DNA of 37,936 nucleotides, taken from JAADEM01 sp965371855. GTDB lineage: Bacteria; Bacteroidota; Bacteroidia; Bacteroidales; Marinilabiliaceae. Below the pieces are notes generated by a model, which was not told the DNA's origin, made no database searches, and saw nothing but the letters and a program-made list of their open reading frames with translations. The stretch is taken from assembly GCA_965371855.1 (NCBI GenBank), contig CBDUZZ010000046.1, positions 1-37,936 of the forward strand. The letters are read 5' to 3'. Position 1 is the first letter of the stretch. The number at the start of each line of letters is the position of its first letter. The translations under genes were made by a program, and so were the position numbers. This document shows positions 1-7,586 of this stretch, piece after piece.

Positions 1-40
1 CGGACGATTGGCTGCTGCTTTTATAGCATTAGCAATTTAA
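1..40 (+). CDS. Possible C-terminal tail of a gene entering from the left edge
   Basis: Frame 2 reads GRLAAAFIALAI and then TAA at 38-40. The composition is plausible for the hydrophobic end of a protein and would be convergent with the next gene. Twelve codons are not enough to establish a gene, and no family can be named. Confidence 0.2.
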   Translation, partial: GRLAAAFIALAI

Positions 41-53
41 CTCTTGATTCGCA

Positions 54-389
54 TTATTTAATAAAATCCAATTTCTCATCAAAAAATTCGCCAATAAAAG
101 GCAGAGGTTTCATTTCACCCTGAATGGCATACACCAGTCCCAAGACCCAATATACCAATGCTACTAATCTGAAAGCATTAAACAACAACCAAAAATTCAA
201 CAAACCTGCCAACCAGGAAATAAGATACCAGCCTATTACTCCAACAATAATCAACCCTAATGATTGCCGGAGATGAAAACGACTTAATTCACCTTTAGGC
301 TCTTCTGATTGTCGCATAATCAACGCTATTACCCAACCAACAATAGTCAGATAACTAATAATTGCAATAGTTTTTGATTTAGAATTCAT
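54..389 (-). CDS. Small DUF4870/Tic20-like membrane protein
   Basis: This encodes 111 residues with about three hydrophobic spans, near residues 7-25, 44-63 and 70-90. Between the first two lies a polar loop with RFHLRQSLGL. The pattern of a first helix, a short charged loop with FHxRQ and then two helices is that of DUF4870 (Tic20-like) proteins of about 110 residues, which are common in Bacteroidota and have no established function. It starts at an ATG. It is divergent from the SPFH gene, with about 200 bp of AT-rich DNA between them. The family call rests on the motif and topology; the role is unknown. Confidence 0.7.
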   Translation of the reverse strand: MNSKSKTIAIISYLTIVGWVIALIMRQSEEPKGELSRFHLRQSLGLIIVGVIGWYLISWLAGLLNFWLLFNAFRLVALVYWVLGLVYAIQGEMKPLPFIGEFFDEKLDFIK

Positions 390-505
390 AATACATATTT
401 TTTTAAATTACATTTTACTCCAATGTACGAAAATTAGCAACAATAAAAAAAATCTCATCCAGCCAGAATGATTCATGAATTAATCATGTATTACACTTGT
501 TAGAA

Positions 506-536
506 TTTGCCGATTAAATAATTGCAACTATCTTTA
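506..536 (+). promoter_or_regulatory. Candidate Bacteroidota-type promoter for the SPFH gene
   Basis: TTTG at 506-509 is followed after 19 bp by TATCTTTA at 529-536, a 7 of 8 match to the TAnnTTTG -7 element. The predicted transcription start is near 543, about 50 nt before the ATG. The inexact -7 box keeps confidence moderate. Confidence 0.4.
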
Positions 537-594
537 TACAAACATTAAAAAGATAATTACATTACTAAATTATTAATCACAAAAACATAACATC

Positions 595-1410
595 ATGAAT
601 TCAAAATTATCACCAATTTTAATCGTAATAATAGTTGCTGCCGGACTATTTGTATTTTTCTTTGGTAGTCGTATGTTCTGGACCATACAACCAGGCGAAA
701 GATCCATTATTTTTAAACCTTACACAATGGGTTTAGATAAGGCAAACGTTTACGAACCGGGGTTTCACGTTATTGCTCCATGGAATAAAATGATAACCTA
801 TAACGTAATGGAACAAACAAAAGATGAAAGAATGGATGTACTTGACAAGAACAGCCTTTCAATATCCATCGATGTAACTATTCGTTTTAATCCCTTTTTT
901 AAAAAAATAGGTGACCTTCATGAAACTTTTGGGGTTAATTACGGTAATGTTCTGGTTATCCCGGAAGTAAGATCTGCTGTAAGGAGCGTAACCGGAAGAT
1001 ATACTGCTGAGGAAATATTTTCTAGTAAAAGAATGGAAGTGGAAAATGCCATTAAGAATGAAACAGCTACTACATTAAAAGAGAACGATATTGACATGCG
1101 CGCACTGTTAATAAGGTCTATTACCCTGCCTCTACAAATAAAGGAAGCCATTGAAAATAAGCTAAAACAAGAGCAGGAAGCATTAGCATACAAATTCAAA
1201 CTGGACAAAGAACGCAGTGAGGCACAACGTATGAAAATAGAAGCAGAAGGGATCGCCAAATACAACCAAATTCTCAGCTCAAGTATTACAGATAGAATAC
1301 TTCAACAAAAAGGTATTGATGCAACGCTTAAACTTGCAGAATCACCAAACACCAAAGTAGTTGTTATTGGTTCGGGTAAAGATGGTTTACCTTTAATATT
1401 GGGGAATTAA
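595..1410 (+). CDS. SPFH/band 7 (prohibitin-like) membrane protein
   Basis: This 271-residue protein has one N-terminal membrane segment (about residues 8-27) followed by an SPFH/band 7 domain (about 30-210). The prohibitin-like layout is clear: IQPGERSIIFKPY after the anchor, the GFHVIAPW stretch, SISIDVTIRFNP in the core, and a charged helical region rich in Lys, Glu and Gln (about 185-225) that is typical of oligomerising stomatin/prohibitin proteins. Family members form membrane-bound ring assemblies and often act with membrane proteases, but no partner is encoded next door. The length is normal for bacterial prohibitins. Its specific job in this organism cannot be read from context. Confidence 0.9.
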   Translation: MNSKLSPILIVIIVAAGLFVFFFGSRMFWTIQPGERSIIFKPYTMGLDKANVYEPGFHVIAPWNKMITYNVMEQTKDERMDVLDKNSLSISIDVTIRFNPFFKKIGDLHETFGVNYGNVLVIPEVRSAVRSVTGRYTAEEIFSSKRMEVENAIKNETATTLKENDIDMRALLIRSITLPLQIKEAIENKLKQEQEALAYKFKLDKERSEAQRMKIEAEGIAKYNQILSSSITDRILQQKGIDATLKLAESPNTKVVVIGSGKDGLPLILGN

Positions 1411-1431
1411 TAGCCTTAGGCTGAGCCTGCC

Positions 1432-1560
1432 CCGAAAAGTCATTTTTGACAAAATAAAGATATAATGCCCAACCCCGGACGAATAAGGAAATTTAGAATG
1501 CTGGAATATTGCCCACTATTATTCCAGCATTTTAATATTCCAAAGGGATGGACTTTTCGG
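1432..1560. repeat. Nested inverted-repeat element between convergent genes
   Basis: Outer arms CCGAAAAGTC (1432-1441) and GACTTTTCGG (1551-1560) are perfect reverse complements. They enclose an inner 12-bp perfect hairpin at 1497-1531. The 129-bp palindromic unit fills most of the space between the convergent SPFH and CHAD genes. It resembles a REP or MITE-type intergenic element, but no target duplication was found. Confidence 0.55.
1497..1531. terminator. Bidirectional stem-loop between convergent genes
   Basis: AATGCTGGAATA (1497-1508) and TATTCCAGCATT (1520-1531) form a perfect 12-bp stem with an 11-nt loop. It is followed by TTTAAT on the plus strand. T-rich flanks are modest, so termination in either direction is likely but not certain. 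Confidence 0.55.
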
Positions 1561-1598
1561 AGTGAACAAAATACCAATTTTTATGTTCTTCAAATACC

Positions 1599-2501
1599 CT
1601 ACCCTTGCCGGCCAAGTAACCAGTAAGCTTTAATCCTTTTTGAGAATTCACCGGCCTGCCCGGTATAAAGCTTAGCGATCAAAGGCCATACATCAACCTG
1701 TATCTGCTGACGTTGCGATATGATATACTCATGTATCTTTTGTTTTTCCGTCAAGGGTATCAACTGTTCGGCTATCGTATCAATATAATTAACCATCTCT
1801 GCCATATTATGGTCTTCACCCAATGCCAAAGATGCTGTTTTCAGCCCTTTATAATAACCATTAAAAAAAACAGGGGATACATCTTTTATTAACCGAACAA
1901 CATACATTAATGATTTCACTCTTTTCCGCATTTCATGCAAGTTATCATCAGTAGGAAACTGTTGGCTATGTATCATTTGTTTTTGTCCCCAGGCAAACAC
2001 ATTGCTCACTCCTTTATAAATAGTATGTGCACCAAGAGAACTGAAATCTATAGCTGCCACTCTCTCTTTAGCTTCTTCGTTTTTCTTTCCAATAACGCTA
2101 AACATATCAAGGTTGAGTAATAGTTTAACAGCACTGTTTTCTTTTTCTCTGAAAAACTGTCTTATCTCTTTAACGATTGCTTCAGGCAATTTCAATATCC
2201 CGGCAGCTATTATATTATCAAATTCTTCAGCAAACACATGCAAATTTCTGGCACCAGAAAACTTTCTTGAAAGATCGCGCAAAAGTTTATTTTCCCTGTT
2301 ATATGCATCCATGGGAATATCCGGTTTCATCAACCTTAAAACAGCTCGTATCCTTTTGTACGATCTACGTACATCATGTATTGATTCATGAATATCTTCC
2401 TGATTATTACAGGCATCAATAATTAAGTCATATTGTTCCGAAAGAACACGATTTGCAGCAACAGAAACCTCTTCGTTATTGGTTATAGAAAACAGATACA
2501 T
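1599..2501 (-). CDS. CHAD domain protein
   Basis: About 300 residues that are almost entirely helical and rich in conserved His and basic residues. The CHAD signature is visible near the N-terminus (ESIHDVRRSYKRIRAVLRL, then RELLRDLSRK-like and GARNLHVF) and repeats in the second half (LHEMRKRVKSLMYVVRLI). CHAD domains bind polyphosphate through these basic helices. I place the start at the ATG at 2501; the frame extends 13 codons upstream only through a TTG at 2540. It lies 108 bp downstream of the DUF434 gene on the same strand and may share a transcript. No adjacent polyphosphate kinase or CYTH domain is present. Confidence 0.85.
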   Translation of the reverse strand: MYLFSITNNEEVSVAANRVLSEQYDLIIDACNNQEDIHESIHDVRRSYKRIRAVLRLMKPDIPMDAYNRENKLLRDLSRKFSGARNLHVFAEEFDNIIAAGILKLPEAIVKEIRQFFREKENSAVKLLLNLDMFSVIGKKNEEAKERVAAIDFSSLGAHTIYKGVSNVFAWGQKQMIHSQQFPTDDNLHEMRKRVKSLMYVVRLIKDVSPVFFNGYYKGLKTASLALGEDHNMAEMVNYIDTIAEQLIPLTEKQKIHEYIISQRQQIQVDVWPLIAKLYTGQAGEFSKRIKAYWLLGRQG

Positions 2502-2609
2502 AGACGCAGTTATTATTTGAACATATAATTTACTAAACAACTAAACCAATATCAAGATTTTCTGAAAATTTCTTTTTCATTGCACTCCGTGTATTTTACC
2601 TTAAAAATA

Positions 2610-3317
2610 TCAAACAACTATAATATTTGATTCTTTCATGTAATTTTCGATAAGATAGGCTCCAAGGTTAAACCATTTCCGGGTATGATCGAGTATCCAA
2701 CCATCAGAGGAAACGACAATATTTTCGCTATTCGCCAATACTTTGTCAGGATCGAAGACGAGCTCTACATCCCAGTTGAATTGATTATTTCTGCTTATTT
2801 CTAAGAGCCTCTTTTTAAGCCTTCCGCTATTGGAAACCGGTTGGTCTAAATACCATTTTACAGATTTCACTTTCATTTCCTTTAAAGTATTTTCCACCAA
2901 AAAAATCGCATTTTCTGTTTCTCTAACTCGTTTATAAGAACCGTGTACACTCGAGATATCCCGGTAAGTACCATCTCTTCCTTTAAAAATATAAGCTCCC
3001 GACAATGCACTTTCCAAAAGGATTAATATATTGAATCCATCAATGTCAATTATTTTGGTTTTTAAATCAGCAACCTGACAAATAGATTGATGTCGAGCAT
3101 TGATTTCTTGATCACTGGAACTTATTCGGAGTATTGCATTTCTTTGCCTTTTATTAAGTCTGTAACGATTACCCACAATTTGAAGCACAGATTTTTCTGC
3201 ATACCCTCTGGAGAGAAAATAACAAAAATCATTAACTGCTTCTGCGAAAATGGGGTGCCATTTAGGGGCAAACCATTTATCATCGTTGGATTGTTTACCT
3301 CTGTTTCTCGTTGTCAA
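2610..3317 (-). CDS. DUF434 / DUF5616 family protein
   Basis: A 235-residue soluble protein. Residues about 14-70 (FAPKWHPIFAEAV, FLSRGYAEKSVLQIVGNRY, LNKRQRNAI) match the DUF434 N-terminal module as I remember it. Residues about 90-225 (IDGFNILILLESALSG, HGSYKRV, YLDQPVSNSGRLK, VELVFDPDKVL, SSDGWILD) match the second module, DUF5616. The acidic residues in an alpha/beta layout could suggest a nuclease-like or nucleotide-binding fold, but that is a guess. No ATG lies near the start. The frame is closed upstream by TAA and the best start is the TTG at 3317 (ATT TTG ACA). The function is not known. Confidence 0.75.
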   Translation of the reverse strand: MTTRNRGKQSNDDKWFAPKWHPIFAEAVNDFCYFLSRGYAEKSVLQIVGNRYRLNKRQRNAILRISSSDQEINARHQSICQVADLKTKIIDIDGFNILILLESALSGAYIFKGRDGTYRDISSVHGSYKRVRETENAIFLVENTLKEMKVKSVKWYLDQPVSNSGRLKKRLLEISRNNQFNWDVELVFDPDKVLANSENIVVSSDGWILDHTRKWFNLGAYLIENYMKESNIIVV

Positions 3318-3368
3318 AATGCAATTTTATATTTAAATCATTGTTCGTAATACCTTGTATCCTCACAA

Positions 3369-3404
3369 GCAAAAAAGAGGATTATAAAAAACCCTCTTTT
3401 TTGC
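3369..3404 (-). terminator. Intrinsic terminator of the cytochrome bd operon
   Basis: GCAAAAAAGAGG (3369-3380) pairs perfectly with CCTCTTTTTTGC (3393-3404). Read on the minus strand, the stem runs into a T-rich 3' arm. It sits 20 bp after the stop of the small protein that ends the cyd cluster and before the DUF434 start, so it probably separates the two transcription units. Confidence 0.75.
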
Positions 3405-3423
3405 TTCACTCAGTCACAAACAG

Positions 3424-3546
3424 TTACTCTGTCTGATCCTTTACATTTTCATCAAACTTTTTTATTCCCCAGAGTACGGCATAATAACTCACAATAATGA
3501 TAATGAGGAAAAACAGTAACCAGATTATTTCAGATATATAGTTCAT
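3424..3546 (-). CDS. 40-residue single-span membrane protein, candidate cytochrome bd accessory subunit
   Basis: The minus strand reads ATG at 3546 to TAA at 3424-3426, giving 40 residues: MNYISEI, one strongly hydrophobic span of about 20 residues (WLLFFLIIIIVSYYAVLWG), then a charged tail KKFDENVKDQTE. It begins 11 bp after the cydB stop and precedes the operon terminator, so it is almost certainly co-transcribed with cydAB. Small single-span subunits of cytochrome bd (CydX, CydS) are encoded in this position in other phyla. The sequence does not resemble CydX by eye, so the role is inferred from position, size and topology only. Confidence 0.7.
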   Translation of the reverse strand: MNYISEIIWLLFFLIIIIVSYYAVLWGIKKFDENVKDQTE

Positions 3547-3557
3547 AATATTACATT

Positions 3558-4697
3558 TTAATAGACATGGCCATCGGAGTCAGGCTCGGACACCTCTTCC
3601 TTGTCGATTGGTTTCACATTAATTGCTTTCCATGCATACCATATATAAGCAATCACAAACGGTATCATCAACGAAACATAACTCATCACAGTAAGAGTAT
3701 AGTGACTTGATGAGGAATTCTGAATGGTTAATGAACTTTGCAGGTCAAAAGTAGACGGGTAAAATGAAGTATTATTAAATCCGGCCAAAAAGAACAAGCT
3801 CAAAACTGTAAGAACCGTTCCTAATCCTGAAAACCATATACCGGTAGAACTTGCATTCTTTAATCCAATATATATACCCCATAGTACCATCACAACACCT
3901 AACAGAAACATAATCATTACAACAGGCATCTCAATCAGATTCGTGAAATATTTATATGACTCCATAAACACTTCACCGGTATCGGGATTTACAGCAAATC
4001 CGTCACGTAACATCAGCCATATCACAAATGTCAGGAAGAAAACAAGAAATACAACGGCATTAGGCAACAATCGTTTTTGTGACCTGGCAACAATATTTTC
4101 ATCATTAATACTATTCATGAAATAGAGCAAAGCCAACACTCTGGCAAGAAAGAAAACAGTCAATCCGAGAGACAGATTGAAAAAATTAAGCACTGCTTCC
4201 AGACCATGAGATGGCAATTCCCATTGCGATTGATTCATATCATTAACAGAAAACTCTGACCCTGAAAAGAACGTAGCAACAGCTGTTCCTAAGAAAACAG
4301 TTCCAATCAATCCGTTAACAAACAGAAACCGTTCATAATTTTTTTTTCCAAAAAAGTTATTAGGCCGGGTACGGTACTCATAAGATACAGCCTGAATAAT
4401 AAACACAAAGAGTATGATCATCCATACCCAATAAGCTCCCCCAAAGCTGGTACTGTAAAACAGAGGAAAAGAAGCAAAAAATGCACCTCCAAAAGTAACC
4501 AGAGTAGTAAATGTAAATTCCCATTTGCGCCCTAAGGCATTAACAACCATTGTTCGCTCAACTTCAGTTTTTCCAATACAGAATATCATCGTTTGTCCGC
4601 CCTGAACAAACATAAGAAATACAAGGATTGCTCCAAGGAGGGAGACAAGAACCCACCAATATTCCTGCAATGCTAAATGTGATAATGATTCAAACAT
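3558..4697 (-). CDS. cydB: Cytochrome bd ubiquinol oxidase subunit II
   Basis: A 379-residue polytopic membrane protein with about eight to nine hydrophobic spans. It matches the CydB family (YWWVLVSLLGAILVFLMFVQGGQTM at the N-terminus in place of the usual GFDLG-type opening, then FYSTSFGGAYWVWM). The C-terminus ends in polar residues after WYAWKAINV. CydB pairs with CydA to form the high-affinity quinol oxidase that reduces O2 to water, giving microaerobic respiration and oxygen protection in anaerobes. It starts 2 bp after the cydA stop and is followed by the small membrane protein. Length is normal for the family. Confidence 0.95.
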   Translation of the reverse strand: MFESLSHLALQEYWWVLVSLLGAILVFLMFVQGGQTMIFCIGKTEVERTMVVNALGRKWEFTFTTLVTFGGAFFASFPLFYSTSFGGAYWVWMIILFVFIIQAVSYEYRTRPNNFFGKKNYERFLFVNGLIGTVFLGTAVATFFSGSEFSVNDMNQSQWELPSHGLEAVLNFFNLSLGLTVFFLARVLALLYFMNSINDENIVARSQKRLLPNAVVFLVFFLTFVIWLMLRDGFAVNPDTGEVFMESYKYFTNLIEMPVVMIMFLLGVVMVLWGIYIGLKNASSTGIWFSGLGTVLTVLSLFFLAGFNNTSFYPSTFDLQSSLTIQNSSSSHYTLTVMSYVSLMIPFVIAYIWYAWKAINVKPIDKEEVSEPDSDGHVY

Positions 4698-4699
4698 AT

Positions 4700-6295
4700 C
4701 TATTTTCCTCCTTCTTTAGGTCCTTTTTTAATCTGAGTCAACATAATTTTCACTTCGGCAATAGCCAGCCCTACAAATGTAAAGGCAAACAACCAGAAAG
4801 TAATCTGAACAGATGTTGTGCCAATATTTGAAACTGCAGTACCGGTAGTCATCATATCCTGAATAACCCATGGTTGTCGTCCTACCTCCGCAACAAGCCA
4901 TCCTGTTTGCTGAGCTATGTAAGCTAAAAGAATGGACCACAATGCCACCCATAAAATCCATCTGTAATTCTCTATTTTGTTTTTCATAGTTAAGTATATA
5001 AATACAATAAACAATAGAATGAAAAAGGAACCAATAGCTACCATAATATGGAATGAATGGAATGATATAGATACCGAAGGAACCAGCTTTCTAATATTTG
5101 CTTGTAAAATCTGTGGATCAGAATCATAGTATGTACCATATCCAAAGTATTTCATATATGTATTCAACCACTCCTTATCTTCAAATTTGGCTTTTAATTT
5201 ATCATACTCAGCAGTATTATTGCTTTTCTTAGCATCCTTAAATGCTCTCAGGGTTTGCTGTGCCACATACCCTCTTTCAATCTTCTCAGCATATGGCATG
5301 ATGTTATGCTCTTCGTTACCATATAGAATATCATTTATACCCGGCACAAAAGAATCAAAATCTCCATTTGCCAGATAAGATAATATTCCGGGAACTTCAA
5401 CATGAACCAAAAACTGGTCGTTTGCATCACCAATTAATCTCTCATCATCTGAAGATTTGAGAATTCCATAAACTACAATCGAGGCACCTTCCCGGCCTTC
5501 ATATAACCCCTCCATAGCAGCTAACTTCATAGGCTGATGCTTTGCAATATCCTTTGCAGCACCATCGCCCGTGCCAAGTAACATCACTGAAGCTATCAAA
5601 CCAAAGATTGATGCAATTACAATACTTCTCTTGGCAAAAATCTGATTGCGTTTATGTAAAAGAAACCAACTACTTATACCCACAACAAAAACAGACGCAA
5701 GGACGAATCCTGATGTTGTGGTATGCAGAAACTTATTTACGGCAGTAGGCGAAAACAAAATCTCCCAAAAGTCCACCATCTCATTACGTGCAGTCTCTGG
5801 ATTGAACCTCATGCCCACAGGATTTTGCATCCATGCATTGGCAACAAGAATCCATAGTGCGGATAAGTTAGCTCCTATTGCAGTAAGCCACGTTGCTGTC
5901 AGATGAAACTTCTTGCTCACCTTGTCCCATCCAAAGAACATAATCGCAATAAATGTACTCTCCATAAAGAAAGCCATAATACCTTCTATGGCCAGTGGGG
6001 CACCAAAGATATCTCCAACAAACCATGAATAATTCGACCAGTTTGTTCCAAACTGAAACTCAAGAATAATTCCTGTAGCAACGCCAATTGCAAAATTAAT
6101 TCCAAAAAGATTCATCCAGAATCTGGTAATTCTCTTCCACTCCGGATCTCCTGTTTTTACATAAATGGACTCCATAAAAGCCACAATAAACCCTAAGCCT
6201 AATGTTAAGGGAACAAAAATCCAGTGGAACATGGCCGTTAGAGCAAATTGTGCCCTCGACCAGTCAACTAAACTAAGATCAATATTATCTACCAT
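4700..6295 (-). CDS. cydA: Cytochrome bd ubiquinol oxidase subunit I
   Basis: A 531-residue membrane protein. The N-terminus has WSRAQFALTAMFHWIFVPL, with a His near position 24 that corresponds to the conserved high-spin heme ligand of CydA. The segment GFVLASVFVVGISSWFLL and the quinol-site motif GRQPW (in WLVAEVGRQPWVIQD) are present. A hydrophilic region at about residues 240-380 corresponds to the Q-loop. CydA carries hemes b558, b595 and d and oxidises quinol. The order DUF4492-cydA-cydB is a familiar Bacteroidota arrangement. No Fnr-like site was recognised upstream. Confidence 0.97.
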   Translation of the reverse strand: MVDNIDLSLVDWSRAQFALTAMFHWIFVPLTLGLGFIVAFMESIYVKTGDPEWKRITRFWMNLFGINFAIGVATGIILEFQFGTNWSNYSWFVGDIFGAPLAIEGIMAFFMESTFIAIMFFGWDKVSKKFHLTATWLTAIGANLSALWILVANAWMQNPVGMRFNPETARNEMVDFWEILFSPTAVNKFLHTTTSGFVLASVFVVGISSWFLLHKRNQIFAKRSIVIASIFGLIASVMLLGTGDGAAKDIAKHQPMKLAAMEGLYEGREGASIVVYGILKSSDDERLIGDANDQFLVHVEVPGILSYLANGDFDSFVPGINDILYGNEEHNIMPYAEKIERGYVAQQTLRAFKDAKKSNNTAEYDKLKAKFEDKEWLNTYMKYFGYGTYYDSDPQILQANIRKLVPSVSISFHSFHIMVAIGSFFILLFIVFIYLTMKNKIENYRWILWVALWSILLAYIAQQTGWLVAEVGRQPWVIQDMMTTGTAVSNIGTTSVQITFWLFAFTFVGLAIAEVKIMLTQIKKGPKEGGK

Positions 6296-6310
6296 AAGTA
6301 TAACAATTAA

Positions 6311-6547
6311 TTATTGAGTTATTTGTTCAATTACATGCTCTGTTCTTTCTTCATCAGTCTGATATTTTGTATTTAAGGTATCCTTGAAAAATATCAACTT
6401 AAAAATAAAGAACAGAATAAAAAGTTTTACCAAAATAATAATCCAAAGAGTTCTTCCCCAAGAAGTAAGAGACTTAAAACCATCTATATAAAACCTGAAT
6501 ATTTTATGCAGCATTAAATTATTGTAATACATCTCATTTTTAGACAT
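6311..6547 (-). CDS. DUF4492 family protein, first gene of the cyd operon
   Basis: A 78-residue protein with one membrane span (about residues 34-54). It carries the family signature FYIDGFKSLTSWGRTLWIIILVKLF, including the invariant GRTLWIIILVKLF stretch before and within the span, and ends in an acidic tail. DUF4492 proteins are repeatedly encoded just upstream of cydAB in Bacteroidota and Campylobacterota. The stop lies 15 bp before cydA. A role in assembly or stability of the oxidase is inferred from this conserved linkage and has not been established. Confidence 0.9.
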   Translation of the reverse strand: MSKNEMYYNNLMLHKIFRFYIDGFKSLTSWGRTLWIIILVKLFILFFIFKLIFFKDTLNTKYQTDEERTEHVIEQITQ

Positions 6548-6917
6548 AATAAATATAGGTAATAATTCTAATAGTCCACCAACAATTTTATAAAAAAAAA
6601 AATAATTTTTCTCGATATATGTAAAATGTAAGATTTACTATCTTCTGATTATCTGGTGCTTATAGCTATTTCCACCCTGTATTTTTACTATTTTTGTATT
6701 TTATTACTCTATTATTTGTTTGTTTGAAATATATTGTTCAACTTTGTTTTATTATTTAAGTATTTCATTACTGTTTTGTTTATTTTGCTTGTTACTGAAT
6801 TTCATTGCTTTAAACAATTATTTGAAAAAAACATGAAAAAACACTTGACAAAAACATTAAACAAACCGATATTATAAACTAAGACACATAATAAAGTTTA
6901 ACTATAAAAATGTGATT
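6548..6917. other. Intergenic region between divergent cyd operon and sigma factor
   Basis: About 370 bp, very AT-rich. The middle (6660-6810) is T-rich on the plus strand with several TTTG-type words, e.g. TATTTTTG near 6690. These are too many and too far from either start to assign a promoter. No complete TTG-20-TAnnTTTG pair sits at a sensible distance from either gene. TTGACA at 6845-6850 with a downstream TATTAT has unusual spacing for this phylum. No ORF, RNA gene or clear operator was seen. Confidence 0.5.
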
Positions 6918-7412
6918 ATGACCGCAGAACAATTTAATCATCGTTTAATAGGGCTTCAGCATAAGATGTTTAACTATGCCCTTTCATTAACTACCAACGA
7001 AGAAGATGCCAATGATTTAGTTCAAGAGACAAACTTCCGTGCATTATCGTCAAAAGACAAATTCATGATGAACACTAATTTTAATGCATGGGTACACACC
7101 ATCATGCGTAATTCATTCATCAACAATTATCGACGTAAATACAAAATGACACAAACACCTATTTTGGTTGATGAAATAAACTACCTTGCTAATATTCATT
7201 CCACTTTTGACACTCCCGAAACGTACCATTCTGCAGGAGAAATAAATTCGTTAATGAGAAGTTTACATAACGACTTTAAAGCTCCGCTGAAAATGCACAT
7301 GGAGGGTTTCAAATACAAAGAGATTGCTGAAAAGCTGGAAATGCCTATTGGAACCGTAAAGAGCCGCATCTTTTTTGGTCGTAAAAAACTGCAAAAAATG
7401 ATAGGCAACTAA
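6918..7412 (+). CDS. ECF-type RNA polymerase sigma factor
   Basis: About 164 residues. Region 2 is at residues 5-75 (FNYALSLTTNEEDANDLVQET, then FNAWVHTIMRNSFINNYRR). Region 4 is at about 105-160 with a helix-turn-helix (YKEIAEKLEMPIGTVKSRIFFGRKKLQ). There is no region 1.1 or 3, as expected for ECF sigma factors. I use the ATG at 6918; an in-frame GTG lies two codons upstream at 6912. This short class ending shortly after KLQKMIG is common in Bacteroidota. No anti-sigma factor or TonB-dependent receptor follows, so it is not a FecI-type pair. It has its own terminator. Confidence 0.92.
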   Translation: MTAEQFNHRLIGLQHKMFNYALSLTTNEEDANDLVQETNFRALSSKDKFMMNTNFNAWVHTIMRNSFINNYRRKYKMTQTPILVDEINYLANIHSTFDTPETYHSAGEINSLMRSLHNDFKAPLKMHMEGFKYKEIAEKLEMPIGTVKSRIFFGRKKLQKMIGN

Positions 7413-7444
7413 TTTTTTTGAATAACACTAAAGACTCATTGTTT

Positions 7445-7482
7445 ATCCGTTCTTCTTTTACAAGAGAAACGGATTTTTTTTT
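7445..7482 (+). terminator. Intrinsic terminator after the sigma factor gene
   Basis: ATCCGTT (7445-7451) and AACGGAT (7468-7474) form a 7-bp stem that runs directly into nine T residues (7474-7482). It lies 33 bp after the sigma factor stop. Confidence 0.85.
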
Positions 7483-7586
7483 ATATTTTTACAGTCATAC
7501 GATAACTACGTAAAACTATCACACAATAACACACAGTAATTTGAATGATCATCATGTAGTTTGTAACATTTTAAAAGTTTACCGGG

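Noticed and set aside
6845..6878. Sigma-70-like TTGACA...TATTAT promoter for the ECF sigma gene
   Set aside because: The spacing is about 19 bp and the form is not that of Bacteroidota promoters; AT-rich chance is likely.
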